Positions 42,135-50,580 of a stretch of 64,000 bases of DNA are shown one piece after another. The first letter of the stretch is position 1. Each line of letters starts with the position of its first letter. The notes under the pieces were generated by a model that was given only the letters and a program-made list of their open reading frames with translations, was not told the origin of the DNA and made no database searches. The DNA is from JBCBGF01 sp039193455 (GTDB taxonomy: Bacteria; Pseudomonadota; Alphaproteobacteria; Rhodobacterales; Rhodobacteraceae). The position numbers were made by a program, and so were the translations under genes. Where the stretch lies: positions 26,474-90,473 of the forward strand of contig JBCCWO010000013.1 in NCBI GenBank assembly GCA_039193455.1. The letters are read 5' to 3'.

Positions 42135-43175
42135 TCACCCCCCCACCATCGCCCAGCGCGCCCAGACGCCGCCAAGCACCTGGAAATGCGCCAGGAAGCT
42201 GACGATCACCACCCAGGCCAGCGAGAGCGGAAGGAACACCTTCCACCCGATCCGCATCAGCTGGTCATAGCGGTAGCGCGGCGTGATCGCCTTCACCATC
42301 GCGAAAAGGAAGAAGAAGAACGCCATCTTGGCGACCATCCAGAGCGGGCTGTCTGGGATGAACGGAATGGGCGACAGCCAGCCGCCGAAGAACAGCAGGC
42401 TCATCAGCGCGCACATCAGGAAGATCGCGATGTATTCGCCCGCCATGAACAAAAGGAAGGGGGTCGAGGAGTATTCCACCTGATAGCCCGCCACGAGCTC
42501 TGATTCCGCCTCGGGCAGATCAAAGGGCGGGCGGTTCGTCTCGGCCAGTGCCGAGATGAAGAACAGCGCCACCATCGGCAGATGTGGCAGCCAGTACCAG
42601 CCGAAGAACCCGTAGGCCGTGTCCTGCGCATCCACGATATCGCCAAAGTTCAGCGAACCGGTCGAGATGATCACCCCGATGATGATCAGCCCGATCGACA
42701 CCTCGTACGAGATCATCTGCGCCGCCGAGCGCAGTGACCCAAGGAACGGGTACTTTGAGTTCGACGCCCAACCGCCCATGATCACGCCATAAACTTCCAG
42801 CGACGAGATCGCGAAGACGTACAGAATGGCCACGTTGATATCGGCCAGCACCCAGGTGTCGTTGAACGGGATCACCGCCCAGGCAATCAGGGCCAGCACA
42901 AAGGAGATCATCGGCGCCAGCATAAAGACGGTCCGATCCGCCCCCGCCGGCACCACGATTTCCTTGACCACGTATTTCAGCGCATCGGCCACCGTCTGCA
43001 GCAGCCCAAAGGCCCCCACCACGTTCGGCCCGCGCCGCATCTGGACAGCGGCCCAGATCTTGCGGTCGCCATAGACAAGAAACAGCAGCGACACCATGAC
43101 AAAGCCGATCACCAATAGGCACTGGGCCGCGATGATCAGGGCAATACCCGCAGGTGTCGTCAGAAACTCAGCCAT
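42135..43175 (-). CDS. nuoH: NADH-quinone oxidoreductase subunit H
   Basis: NuoH is the eight-helix subunit that forms the quinone chamber with NuoB and NuoD. The 346-residue product has the signature KIWAAVQMRRGPNVVGAFG and the acidic loop with PFDLPEAESELVAGYQVEYS. It starts 6 bp after the lipoprotein gene. Identification is certain. Confidence 0.97.
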   Translation of the reverse strand: MAEFLTTPAGIALIIAAQCLLVIGFVMVSLLFLVYGDRKIWAAVQMRRGPNVVGAFGLLQTVADALKYVVKEIVVPAGADRTVFMLAPMISFVLALIAWAVIPFNDTWVLADINVAILYVFAISSLEVYGVIMGGWASNSKYPFLGSLRSAAQMISYEVSIGLIIIGVIISTGSLNFGDIVDAQDTAYGFFGWYWLPHLPMVALFFISALAETNRPPFDLPEAESELVAGYQVEYSSTPFLLFMAGEYIAIFLMCALMSLLFFGGWLSPIPFIPDSPLWMVAKMAFFFFLFAMVKAITPRYRYDQLMRIGWKVFLPLSLAWVVIVSFLAHFQVLGGVWARWAMVGG

Positions 43176-43181
43176 GCGCCG

Positions 43182-43565
43182 TCAAACCTTTGGTATACCC
43201 AGTTCCCGACACGCCGCGGACTGGGTGGCTGCATCAATTGTCTGCAACCCTGCCGGAAGCGTGGTTGACACGGTGTAAACCGCATCCGCCCGGGCAAGGC
43301 CAGCCTCTTCCGCCACCGTTGTGCGAACGTGACGCGCAAAGTTCAAGCCCTTGAAAAGCGCGGCATCGGCGGCGGCGCAATCACTATAGGCGCGCAGGTC
43401 GGCGCGGGTCGCGGGGCCGCGCATTTCAACGGTGACCTGCAACAGATCATCGGCCAAAAGCGTGGCAAGACCGCCCTCATAGCTGATCTCGCCCTGGGCC
43501 ACGGGTTCCGACGCGGCACAGCCCGCCAGAACTCCCCCCATCAGCGCCGCCCCGGCCACCGCCAT
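43182..43565 (-). CDS. Lipoprotein between nuoG and nuoH
   Basis: A 127-residue lipoprotein. The signal is MAVAGAALMGGVLAGC with a clear LAGC lipobox. I start at ATG 43565, which has AGGA at 9 nt; a GTG at 43571 is too near that SD. The mature part has two further Cys (YSDCAAADAAL and SAACRELG) and an internal TVSTTLPAG segment. Family unknown. It is squeezed between nuoG and nuoH with 11- and 6-bp gaps. Confidence 0.75.
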   Translation of the reverse strand: MAVAGAALMGGVLAGCAASEPVAQGEISYEGGLATLLADDLLQVTVEMRGPATRADLRAYSDCAAADAALFKGLNFARHVRTTVAEEAGLARADAVYTVSTTLPAGLQTIDAATQSAACRELGIPKV

Positions 43566-43576
43566 CCGCACCCGTC

Positions 43577-45598
43577 CTACTCGGCCGCGAGCGGCGTCTG
43601 GCGCCGGGCCTTGGCGTTTGCGCTCAGCTCCGCCATCAGTTGCGAGGCGCGCGCGATCGGGTTGGTCAGGAAGTGATCGGTGACAGCCGGGCCAAAATCG
43701 GCGGCGTCCATCTCTCCGCGCTCCAGCGGTTGCCAGTCATTCGCGGGCACCTGATCGATTGACGCCAGGTCCGGCACCGCATCCACCAGCGCGCGGCGCA
43801 GCTCGGCCAGGCTGTTCCAGGGCTGCGTCGCCCCCATCTCACCCGACAACGCCCGTAGGATCGCCCAGTTTTCCTTGGCCTCGCCCGGTGCAAAACCCGC
43901 GCGCAGGGCCAGCTGCGGACGGCCCTCGGTGTTCACGAAAAGCCCTTGTTCCTCGGTATAGGCCGCGCCCGGCAGGATCACGTCGGCGCGGTGCGCGCCC
44001 CGGTCGCCATGGCTGCCCTGATAGATCACAAAGGCCCCGTCCGGCACCGCGGCCTCATCCACGCCGAGGTTATAGATCACGTCCGCCCCGTTCAGCGCGG
44101 CCTCAAGCCCGCCCTCGGTCACACAGCCCGCATCCATTGCGCCGACGCGTGCCGCCGCCGTGTGCAGCACCAGGAACCCCGATTTCGTCGACGCGGCCAG
44201 CGCCTGCGCCGCCGCCAGCACCGCCGCGCCATCGGGCCGCCGCAGGGCGCCCTGCCCGACGATGATGAGGCTGGGCTTTTCGCCCACGGCGCTGTGGTCG
44301 CGTCCAAGAAGCTCGGTGATCGTCTCCGGCCCGGTGCCGAGATGAGCGTAGTCATAGGTCAGATCGACCGGCGCGCCGATCAGACCGACATTGGCCCCCT
44401 TGCTCCACGCCTTGCGGATGCGCGCGTTCAGCACTGGCGCCTCGGCGCGCGGGTTTGTCCCGATCAGCATGATGGCTTCGGCATCGTCGATGTCTTCCAC
44501 CGCCGCCGTGCCCACATAGGCCGACCTGTTGCCCGCGGGCAGCATCGCGCCGTCCACCCGGCACTCCACCGTGCCGCCCTGGCCCTCGATCAGTTGCCGC
44601 AACGCCGCCGCAGCCTCGACCGGGACCAGATCACCGACCAGACCGGCAACCTTCGCGGTGCCTTTGATCGCCGCCGCCGCGGCGCCCAGCGCCTCACCCC
44701 AGCTTGCGGGGCGCAGCTTGCCGTTCTCGCGGATATAGGGCTTGTCCAGCCGCTGCCGCCGCAAACCGTCCCAAACAAAGCGTGTCTTGTCCGAAATCCA
44801 CTCTTCGTTCACGCCGTCATGGTTGCGCGGCAGGATCCGCATCACCTCGCGCCCCTTGGTGTCGACCCGGATGTTGGACCCAAGCGCATCCATCACATCG
44901 ATGGTCTCGGTCTTGGTCAGTTCCCAGGGCCGCGCGGTAAAGGCATAGGGTTTCGAGGTCAGCGCGCCGACTGGGCACAGATCGATGATATTGCCCTGCA
45001 TCTCGCTATCGAGCGTGTTGCCCAGATAGCTCGTGATCTCGGCATCCTCGCCCCGGCCGGTCTGACCCAGTTCCGGCATCCCCGCGACCTCGGTAATGAA
45101 CCGCACGCAGCGGGTGCAGGAGATACAGCGCGTCATCGCCGTCCCGACCAGCGGGCCCAGCTCCAGATTGTCGACCGCCCGCTTCGGCTCGCGGAACCGC
45201 GAGAAGTCGACGCCATAGGCCATCGCCTGATCCTGCAGGTCGCATTCGCCCCCCTGATCACAGATCGGGCAATCCAGCGGATGGTTGATGAGCAAAAACT
45301 CCATCACCCCTTCGCGGGCCTTCTTCACCATGGGTGAGTTCGTGCGCACCTGCGGCGGCGCACCTTCGGGCCCGGGGCGCAGGTCTTTCACCTGCATGGC
45401 GCAGGACGCGGCGGGCTTGGGCGGGCCGCCGACCACCTCAACCAGGCACATCCGGCAGTTCCCGGCAATCGACAGCCGCTCGTGATAGCAAAAGCGCGGG
45501 ATCTCGATCCCGGCCTCTTCACAGGCCTGAATGAGGGTCATGGCCGGATCGACGGCGATTTCGGTGTCGTCGATGATGATGGTGCGCAGATCGGACAT
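43577..45598 (-). CDS. nuoG: NADH-quinone oxidoreductase subunit G
   Basis: NuoG is the large iron-sulfur subunit of the peripheral arm. The 673-residue product has an N-terminal [2Fe-2S] domain (C37, C48, C51, C66), CPICDQGGECDLQD for a [4Fe-4S] cluster, CISCTRCVRF plus a later CPVGAL for another, and a molybdopterin-oxidoreductase-like domain. Size matches the mitochondrial 75-kDa type. Its ATG overlaps the DUF5333 stop by one base. Confidence 0.97.
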   Translation of the reverse strand: MSDLRTIIIDDTEIAVDPAMTLIQACEEAGIEIPRFCYHERLSIAGNCRMCLVEVVGGPPKPAASCAMQVKDLRPGPEGAPPQVRTNSPMVKKAREGVMEFLLINHPLDCPICDQGGECDLQDQAMAYGVDFSRFREPKRAVDNLELGPLVGTAMTRCISCTRCVRFITEVAGMPELGQTGRGEDAEITSYLGNTLDSEMQGNIIDLCPVGALTSKPYAFTARPWELTKTETIDVMDALGSNIRVDTKGREVMRILPRNHDGVNEEWISDKTRFVWDGLRRQRLDKPYIRENGKLRPASWGEALGAAAAAIKGTAKVAGLVGDLVPVEAAAALRQLIEGQGGTVECRVDGAMLPAGNRSAYVGTAAVEDIDDAEAIMLIGTNPRAEAPVLNARIRKAWSKGANVGLIGAPVDLTYDYAHLGTGPETITELLGRDHSAVGEKPSLIIVGQGALRRPDGAAVLAAAQALAASTKSGFLVLHTAAARVGAMDAGCVTEGGLEAALNGADVIYNLGVDEAAVPDGAFVIYQGSHGDRGAHRADVILPGAAYTEEQGLFVNTEGRPQLALRAGFAPGEAKENWAILRALSGEMGATQPWNSLAELRRALVDAVPDLASIDQVPANDWQPLERGEMDAADFGPAVTDHFLTNPIARASQLMAELSANAKARRQTPLAAE

Positions 45599-46005
45599 CA
45601 GTTCACTCTTATGAAAGACCCCACCGATGTGCCATCGGCCACTTCGGCACGGGCCACGGTGCAGAAGGTCGCAGGCCGGTTGTAATCGGCCCCGCGCGAT
45701 TCAAGATAGGCCCGCGCCCGCGCGCCCACCCGTTCCTTGTCGCTATCGCTGTCGAGATAAGCCTCGATCTCGTCATCGGTATAGCCCAGCGCCTTGGCGC
45801 GTGTATGAAGACCACGCACAAAGTTGTAGCTTTTGAGGTACTTGGGGCTCACCGCATCGCAGTTTTTGCGCAGGTCGTTGCCGATCGCCACAAGCGCCAG
45901 CCCATCCTCGATCGTCCGGTCCTGAGACAGCGGCACGCGCGTGTCCGCCAGCGCCGCAGAGCTCAGCACCGCCACGCCGATGAGAGCAGCGCAAAGACGT
46001 CTCAC
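45598..46005 (-). CDS. DUF5333-like exported protein
   Basis: A 135-residue secreted protein. I place the start at GTG 46005 (GTGA overlap with the DUF3291 gene), giving MRRLCAALIGVAVLSSAALA as signal peptide; an ATG at 46032 is possible. The mature part has one Cys in LRKNCDAVSPK and one in FCTVARAEVADGTSVGSFIRV, likely bonded. I assign it to DUF5333 from memory of nuo-linked Rhodobacterales proteins. It is homologous to the protein at 46466-46888. Confidence 0.8.
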   Translation of the reverse strand: MRRLCAALIGVAVLSSAALADTRVPLSQDRTIEDGLALVAIGNDLRKNCDAVSPKYLKSYNFVRGLHTRAKALGYTDDEIEAYLDSDSDKERVGARARAYLESRGADYNRPATFCTVARAEVADGTSVGSFIRVN

Positions 46006-46469
46006 GCCGCGTCTCGCTGTTGCTTCAGCCATTTGAAATCATACGCATCTTCATGCGCTCCCTTGGTTTCCAGCCGCGTCAGCGCATCATGCGCTTCGGC
46101 AAGATCAGGGACATGCCCGGCCCTGATAGGCCATATCACATAGGGTGGCGCGCCAAGGGGCACAAACCACTCTGCGCGGCGTGTGACAAAGCGGCCATGC
46201 ACGGTTTTGTACACAAATGCCTCAAGATCGTGCGCCGTCTCCCAAATCGACAGCGTTGCGGCTTCGCGTGCCCGTTCAAACTCGCCGCGGGGGGCGAAAA
46301 TCCTGTGGTGCAGCAGGCTCTCGCTGAAATCGGGGCGCGCGACGAAGCCTTTCGACCGCTCGGCCGCCGCGTTGACCTGCCCGACATTGTCGGTGAACCC
46401 GGCCACGGCTGGATCGCCCCAAGGGGCAATCAGATAAGCCCAGTTGAAATGCGCAACATGCCCGCTCAT
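46002..46469 (-). CDS. DUF3291 family protein
   Basis: A 155-residue soluble protein of the DUF3291 (antibiotic-biosynthesis-monooxygenase-like) fold, with HVAHFNWAYLIAPWGDPAVAGF, SIWETAHDLEAFVYKTVHGRFVTRRAEWF and a WPIRAGHVPDLAEAHDAL-type end. Function unknown; the fold often binds haem or aromatic compounds. It overlaps both neighbours by 4 bp (ATGA upstream, GTGA downstream). Confidence 0.88.
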   Translation of the reverse strand: MSGHVAHFNWAYLIAPWGDPAVAGFTDNVGQVNAAAERSKGFVARPDFSESLLHHRIFAPRGEFERAREAATLSIWETAHDLEAFVYKTVHGRFVTRRAEWFVPLGAPPYVIWPIRAGHVPDLAEAHDALTRLETKGAHEDAYDFKWLKQQRDAA

Positions 46470-46888
46470 CCCGGCACCTCCACCAACAGCTGACCGATCC
46501 CGGACGCCTCCGACATCTCGGCGCGCGCGACCTCGCAGACTTGTTCCTCGCCGGGGGTGTCGAGATCGTAGCGTGCCACGAATTCTAACTGCAGAACCTC
46601 GATCGCGCCCTCGGGGTTGTCCATCTGCTCTTGCGGGGCGGATGTGTCGAACCCGTCCTCCGACAGGTCCTCCAGCAACGCCTCGGCCCGCTGGCCGGAC
46701 CGCACCGGATCGACACTGATCGCCGCACAGGACCGGGCCAGCGCCTGGGCCATCGACATGTCAAAGATCGCGGCGGCGAAATAGTCGGGCGTCGGGCGCA
46801 AAGCCGCATCCTGCGCGACACCCGGGGCGCCAAAGAGCGCGAGTGCAAGCGCGGCACCGCAGCCATATCTGCGCAGCAGGTGGTGCAT
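46466..46888 (-). CDS. Exported DUF5333-like paralogue
   Basis: A 140-residue secreted protein starting at ATG 46888 with GAGGG upstream; signal peptide MHHLLRRYGCGAALALALFG. Its LARSCAAISVD and VCEVARAEMSEASGIGQLLVEV segments line up with NCDAVSPK and FCTVARAEVADGTSVGSFIRV of the protein two genes downstream. The pair thus looks like an old duplication, now separated by the DUF3291 gene. Two conserved Cys suggest a disulfide. Role unknown. Confidence 0.75.
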   Translation of the reverse strand: MHHLLRRYGCGAALALALFGAPGVAQDAALRPTPDYFAAAIFDMSMAQALARSCAAISVDPVRSGQRAEALLEDLSEDGFDTSAPQEQMDNPEGAIEVLQLEFVARYDLDTPGEEQVCEVARAEMSEASGIGQLLVEVPG

Positions 46889-46896
46889 GGCGGCCC

Positions 46897-47100
46897 TCAG
46901 CACTCCACCAGGTCCAGACGCTTTTTGATGCGCCCTTTGCGATCATCAAAACGGTCGAGGCGACAGTTCACAGGCACGACCTGCGCTTGCAACGACATGG
47001 CGCGCAGGTTGAGGACGCGCAGGCCACGCGCAACCGCCGCAAGCCGACGATCAAAGCGCCCCAAGTACAGCAGAATGCGGGTGGCCGTTTCGCCGGTCAT
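46897..47100 (-). CDS. Small basic protein after nuoF (67 aa)
   Basis: A 67-residue, Arg-rich protein starting MTGETATRILLYLGRFDRRLAAVA. It starts 3 bp after the nuoF stop and ends just before the next gene. There is no signal peptide or membrane helix. I do not recognise it. Position and spacing support a real gene. Two Cys are present (VNCRLDR and the final VEC). Confidence 0.65.
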   Translation of the reverse strand: MTGETATRILLYLGRFDRRLAAVARGLRVLNLRAMSLQAQVVPVNCRLDRFDDRKGRIKKRLDLVEC

Positions 47101-47103
47101 CGC

Positions 47104-48402
47104 CTACTCCGCCGCCACCGCCGCGCTCAGCCGCCCGGTCTTCTTGGCGATGATCCGATCCTCGATCTCATCCCGGAAATTCCGGATCAGCCCCTGGATC
47201 GGCCAGGCCGCCGCGTCGCCCAGCGCGCAAATCGTGTGCCCCTCGACCTGCTTGGTCACGTCCAGCAGCATGTCGATCTCTTCCACCTCGGCCTCGCCCC
47301 GCACGAGCCGGTCCATGACCCGCATCATCCAGCCGGTGCCCTCCCGGCAGGGCGTGCACTGGCCGCAGCTCTCGTGCTTGTAAAACTTCGACAGCCGCCA
47401 GATCGCTTTGATGATATCCGTCGACTGATCCATCACGATCACCGCCGCCGTCCCCAGGCCCGAGCGTTGTTCGCGCAGGTAGTCGAAATCCATGATCGCC
47501 TCGCGCATATGCTCGCCCCGGATACAGGGCACGGACGAGCCGCCGGGGATCACCGCCTTGAGGTTATCCCACCCGCCGCGGATGCCGCCGCAATGGCGTT
47601 CGATCAGTTCTTCGAAGGTGATCGACATCTCTTCCTCGACCACGCAGGGGTTGTTCACATGGCCCGAGATCGCAAACAGCTTGGTGCCCGCGTTGTTGGG
47701 GCGGCCAAAATGCGAAAACCAGTCCGGGCCGCGCCGCAGGATGGTGGGCACCACGGCGATGGATTCCACGTTGTTCACCGTCGTGGGGCAGCCATAAAGC
47801 CCCGCCCCCGCCGGGAACGGCGGCTTCATCCGGGGCATGCCCTTCTTGCCCTCAAGGCTTTCCAAAAGTGCGGTTTCCTCGCCGCAAATGTAGGCCCCGG
47901 CGCCGTGATGGAGATAGAGGTCAAAGTCCCAGCCCGACCCGGCGGCGTTCTTGCCCAGAAGGCCCGCGTCATAAGCCTCATCAATGGCGATCTGCAGCGC
48001 CTCGCGTTCGCGAATGTATTCCCCGCGCAGGTAGATGTACGACGCATGCGCCCCCATCGCGAAGGACGCGATCAGGCAGCCCTCGATCAACGTCTGCGGA
48101 TCGTTGCGCATGATCTCGCGGTCTTTGCATGTGCCGGGTTCGGATTCGTCGGCATTCACGACCAGATAGGCCGGGCGTCCGTCGCTTTCCTTGGGCATGA
48201 AGCTCCACTTCAAACCGGTCGGGAACCCGGCCCCGCCGCGGCCGCGCAGACCGCTGGCCTTCATCTCGTCGATGATCCAGTCGCGGCCTTTCGCGATCAG
48301 ACCCGCTGTGCCATCCCAATGTCCACGTGCCCGCGCGCCCGCCAGCGTGCGGTCATGCATCCCGTAGATGTTGGTAAAGATACGGTCTTCGTCTTTCAGC
48401 AT
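47104..48402 (-). CDS. nuoF: NADH-quinone oxidoreductase subunit F
   Basis: NuoF binds NADH and FMN and holds cluster N3. The 432-residue product has the NADH/FMN loop GLRGRGGAGFPTG, ESCGQCTPCREG and a fourth cluster ligand in HTICALGDAAAWP. AAGGTGAT before the ATG is a strong ribosome-binding site. It follows DUF5337 by 23 bp. Confidence 0.98.
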   Translation of the reverse strand: MLKDEDRIFTNIYGMHDRTLAGARARGHWDGTAGLIAKGRDWIIDEMKASGLRGRGGAGFPTGLKWSFMPKESDGRPAYLVVNADESEPGTCKDREIMRNDPQTLIEGCLIASFAMGAHASYIYLRGEYIREREALQIAIDEAYDAGLLGKNAAGSGWDFDLYLHHGAGAYICGEETALLESLEGKKGMPRMKPPFPAGAGLYGCPTTVNNVESIAVVPTILRRGPDWFSHFGRPNNAGTKLFAISGHVNNPCVVEEEMSITFEELIERHCGGIRGGWDNLKAVIPGGSSVPCIRGEHMREAIMDFDYLREQRSGLGTAAVIVMDQSTDIIKAIWRLSKFYKHESCGQCTPCREGTGWMMRVMDRLVRGEAEVEEIDMLLDVTKQVEGHTICALGDAAAWPIQGLIRNFRDEIEDRIIAKKTGRLSAAVAAE

Positions 48403-48425
48403 GGGATCACCTTAGGAGGCCTCGC

Positions 48426-48653
48426 CTATTCCTCGTCGCGGCGTTTGCGCCAGAGCTGCCACGTCAGGTACATGCCCCAGGCAAAAGCCGCCAGAGCGAC
48501 CAGATCAAACAGGAAAACATATCGCAGTTCCCAGCCCATTTCGCCGCCGAGCCATTGCGCGGCCATCCACAACACCATGGTCATCGCGATCAAGACGCCC
48601 ACCAGACGTCCCTGGCGCGCCAGGTCGCGGTTTTTTTCCTTCTCTGACGTCAT
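48426..48653 (-). CDS. DUF5337 small membrane protein
   Basis: A 75-residue protein with two membrane helices (about residues 17-36 and 46-65) and charged ends (MTSEKEKNRD, WRKRRDEE). I recall DUF5337 as a Rhodobacterales protein linked to nuo operons; function unknown. ATG 48653 has AAAGG upstream; a GTG at 48662 is less likely. A 176-bp hairpin-rich spacer separates it from the upstream helix-hairpin-helix gene. Confidence 0.82.
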   Translation of the reverse strand: MTSEKEKNRDLARQGRLVGVLIAMTMVLWMAAQWLGGEMGWELRYVFLFDLVALAAFAWGMYLTWQLWRKRRDEE

Positions 48654-48693
48654 GGCCTGCACCTTTCAGCGCCACAGGGCGCGCTTAGACTAC

Positions 48694-48713
48694 AGGCGGC
48701 CCTCGGGCCGCCT
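48694..48713. other. Perfect GC hairpin in the nuo operon spacer
   Basis: AGGCGGCCC (48694-48702) and GGGCCGCCT (48705-48713) are exact complements, giving an 8-bp GC stem with a CTCG-type tetraloop. It lies between the helix-hairpin-helix gene and DUF5337. A second stem (GGGCGC/GCGCCC, 48786-48808) is nearby. Without a U-run it may be an RNA-stability or processing element that sets the ratio of upstream to downstream messages. Confidence 0.5.
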
Positions 48714-48829
48714 CCACACGTTGGAGCGGCGACCTGATCCCAGATCGCGCCCCGTTCTTCGGTTCCCCTTTTGGCGGCAGAGCCAGGGCGCCCTGGCAAG
48801 GAGCGCCCAAAATGCCGGCCCGCGCCGTA

Positions 48830-49477
48830 CTAGTACACGTCCCCTTTTTCGACCTTCTGCGAGAAATCCGTCTCGCCTCCGGCCGCAAGCGTCTTGGCCT
48901 GATCCACCCAGGTATCCCGGCTGACCCGGCCCTTGAACCCTTCGAGGTTTTCATCGACCCAAGCCACCTCATCCGGCGTCCAGGCGGCGATCTGGTCGAA
49001 ATGATAGAAGCCCAGGCGATGCAAAAGCTGCTCAAGCTTGGGGCCGACACCCTTGATCTTTTTCAGGTCATCGGCGCCACCGTCGCGGGGGCCGTCAAGC
49101 GATGCGGGCCGGGTGCCGGGCGATGCGGCCTCTGCGGCGGGCGCCTCGGCGACCGGCGCAGGTGCGGGTTCCGGGGCCTGTTCGGGTGCGGCCGCAACGG
49201 GCTCTGGTGTCGGCTCAGCAGCAACGGGGGCGGGTTCGGGGGCCGGTGCTGGTGCGGGGGCAACGGCGGGTTGTGCGACCGCCGCCGGGGCGTCAACCGC
49301 GTTATGGAACGCCCGGAACAGGAAAATGGCCACGATCAGCGCCACCAGAAACGCCAAAAACAGCGCCGCCGAGAAGACAAATTCTCCAATGACCATCAAG
49401 GCCACAAAGGCGGTAAAGCCGATGCCTCCGGCTATCGCTCCGATCAAGAGCATCGAATTCTGCGTTTGGCGTGACAT
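48830..49477 (-). CDS. Membrane-anchored helix-hairpin-helix (COG3743-type) protein
   Basis: A 215-residue protein with two N-terminal membrane helices (about 8-30 and 34-56), a Pro/Ala/Glu-rich linker of about 65 residues and a C-terminal helix-hairpin-helix/H3TH domain containing DDLKKIKGVGPKLEQLL. That domain is about 79% identical (66 of 84 residues by my count) to the C-terminus of NuoE, encoded just upstream. COG3743 members are often labelled predicted 5' nucleases; here a protein-protein or membrane-anchor role in complex I is equally possible. ATG 49477 has GGAGAGG upstream. Confidence 0.85.
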   Translation of the reverse strand: MSRQTQNSMLLIGAIAGGIGFTAFVALMVIGEFVFSAALFLAFLVALIVAIFLFRAFHNAVDAPAAVAQPAVAPAPAPAPEPAPVAAEPTPEPVAAAPEQAPEPAPAPVAEAPAAEAASPGTRPASLDGPRDGGADDLKKIKGVGPKLEQLLHRLGFYHFDQIAAWTPDEVAWVDENLEGFKGRVSRDTWVDQAKTLAAGGETDFSQKVEKGDVY

Positions 49478-49515
49478 AAAGGCCTCTCCCTGTCGTCCGA
49501 ATGTGTCCGTCAAGT

Positions 49516-50580
49516 CTAGCTTTTAGCGCGTCTGGAGAACTCTGTCTCTCCCCCAGTTGCAAGGATTTTCGCCTGATCCACCCAATTATCCCGGCTGACG
49601 CGGCCCTTGAAGCCCTCAAGGTTCTCGTCAACCCAGGAAACCTCCTCTGGGGTCCACGCCGCAATCTGGTCGAAATGAAAGAATCCCAACCGGTTACAGA
49701 GCGCCGCCAACTTGGGCCCAACCCCCTTGATCAGGGTCAAGTCATCCGCCTTGCCGTCGCGCGCCGCCTCTAGCGCGGCGGGGCGCGTGCCCGCCCCGGG
49801 CGCTGGCACGTCGGCCACCGGTGCCGGTGCGGGCTCCGGCGCGGGCGTCTGCGCCGCCGCGGGGGCCGCGCTGTCGCCCAGCCAGGGCGTCACAAGCGGC
49901 ACTTCGGTGCCATCGATGCGTTTGACGGTATCACCGATATCCGTTGCCAGCGTGGCCGAAACGTTCAGCGCGGGTTTGCCCGCGTCGTGGTGCGCCAGGC
50001 TGGTCAGCCCCGCGGCAGGCTCGGACGCGTAGCGCCCGTTCTGCGGCCCCGGCGTGGGCACCCGGCCCGCGGCCAGCTCATCAATCAGCCAGCCCATCTT
50101 TTCGGCAGTCAGATCCTCGTAATAGTCCTTGCCGATCTGCGCCATTGGCGCGTTCGCGCAGGCGCCCAGACATTCGACCTCTTCCCAGCTGAGCGTGCCG
50201 TCTTCGGACAGCGCATGGGCCTTGGGCGCGATCTTTTCCTTGCAAACCGCCACCAGATCCTCGGCCCCGCAGATCATGCAGGATGTCGTGCCGCAGACCT
50301 GAATATGCGCAATGCTGCCGACGGGTTGCAGCTGGAACATGAAGTAAAACGACGCCACCTCCAGCGCCCGGATATAGGCCATGTCCAGCATATCGGCCAC
50401 GGCCTCGATCGCGGGCCGGGTCAGCCAGCCTTCCTGTTCCTGCGCGCGCCACAAAAGCGGAATGATCGCGCTGGCCTGCCGCCCCTCGGGGTACTTGGTG
50501 ATCTGCGCCTCGGCCCAGGCCTGATTGGCGGGGGTGAAGGCGAAGGTATCGGGTTGCTGGGGATGCAAACGTCGCAGCAT
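49516..50580 (-). CDS. nuoE: NADH-quinone oxidoreductase subunit E with C-terminal HhH domain
   Basis: NuoE carries the [2Fe-2S] cluster N1a. The ligands are C96, C101, C137 and C141 (C-x4-C and C-x3-C). The product is 354 residues, well over the usual 160-240: after the thioredoxin-like domain comes a Pro/Ala linker (about 235-265) and an 85-residue helix-hairpin-helix domain (LIKGVGPKLAAL) nearly the same as that of the next gene's product. ATG 50580 overlaps the stop of the 180-aa gene (ATGA). Confidence 0.95.
   Translation of the reverse strand: MLRRLHPQQPDTFAFTPANQAWAEAQITKYPEGRQASAIIPLLWRAQEQEGWLTRPAIEAVADMLDMAYIRALEVASFYFMFQLQPVGSIAHIQVCGTTSCMICGAEDLVAVCKEKIAPKAHALSEDGTLSWEEVECLGACANAPMAQIGKDYYEDLTAEKMGWLIDELAAGRVPTPGPQNGRYASEPAAGLTSLAHHDAGKPALNVSATLATDIGDTVKRIDGTEVPLVTPWLGDSAAPAAAQTPAPEPAPAPVADVPAPGAGTRPAALEAARDGKADDLTLIKGVGPKLAALCNRLGFFHFDQIAAWTPEEVSWVDENLEGFKGRVSRDNWVDQAKILATGGETEFSRRAKS

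Noticed and set aside
46843..48924. A 693-codon plus-strand open frame
   Set aside because: Antisense to nuoF and DUF5337; composition is that of a shadow frame, and the opposite strand encodes a secure NuoF.
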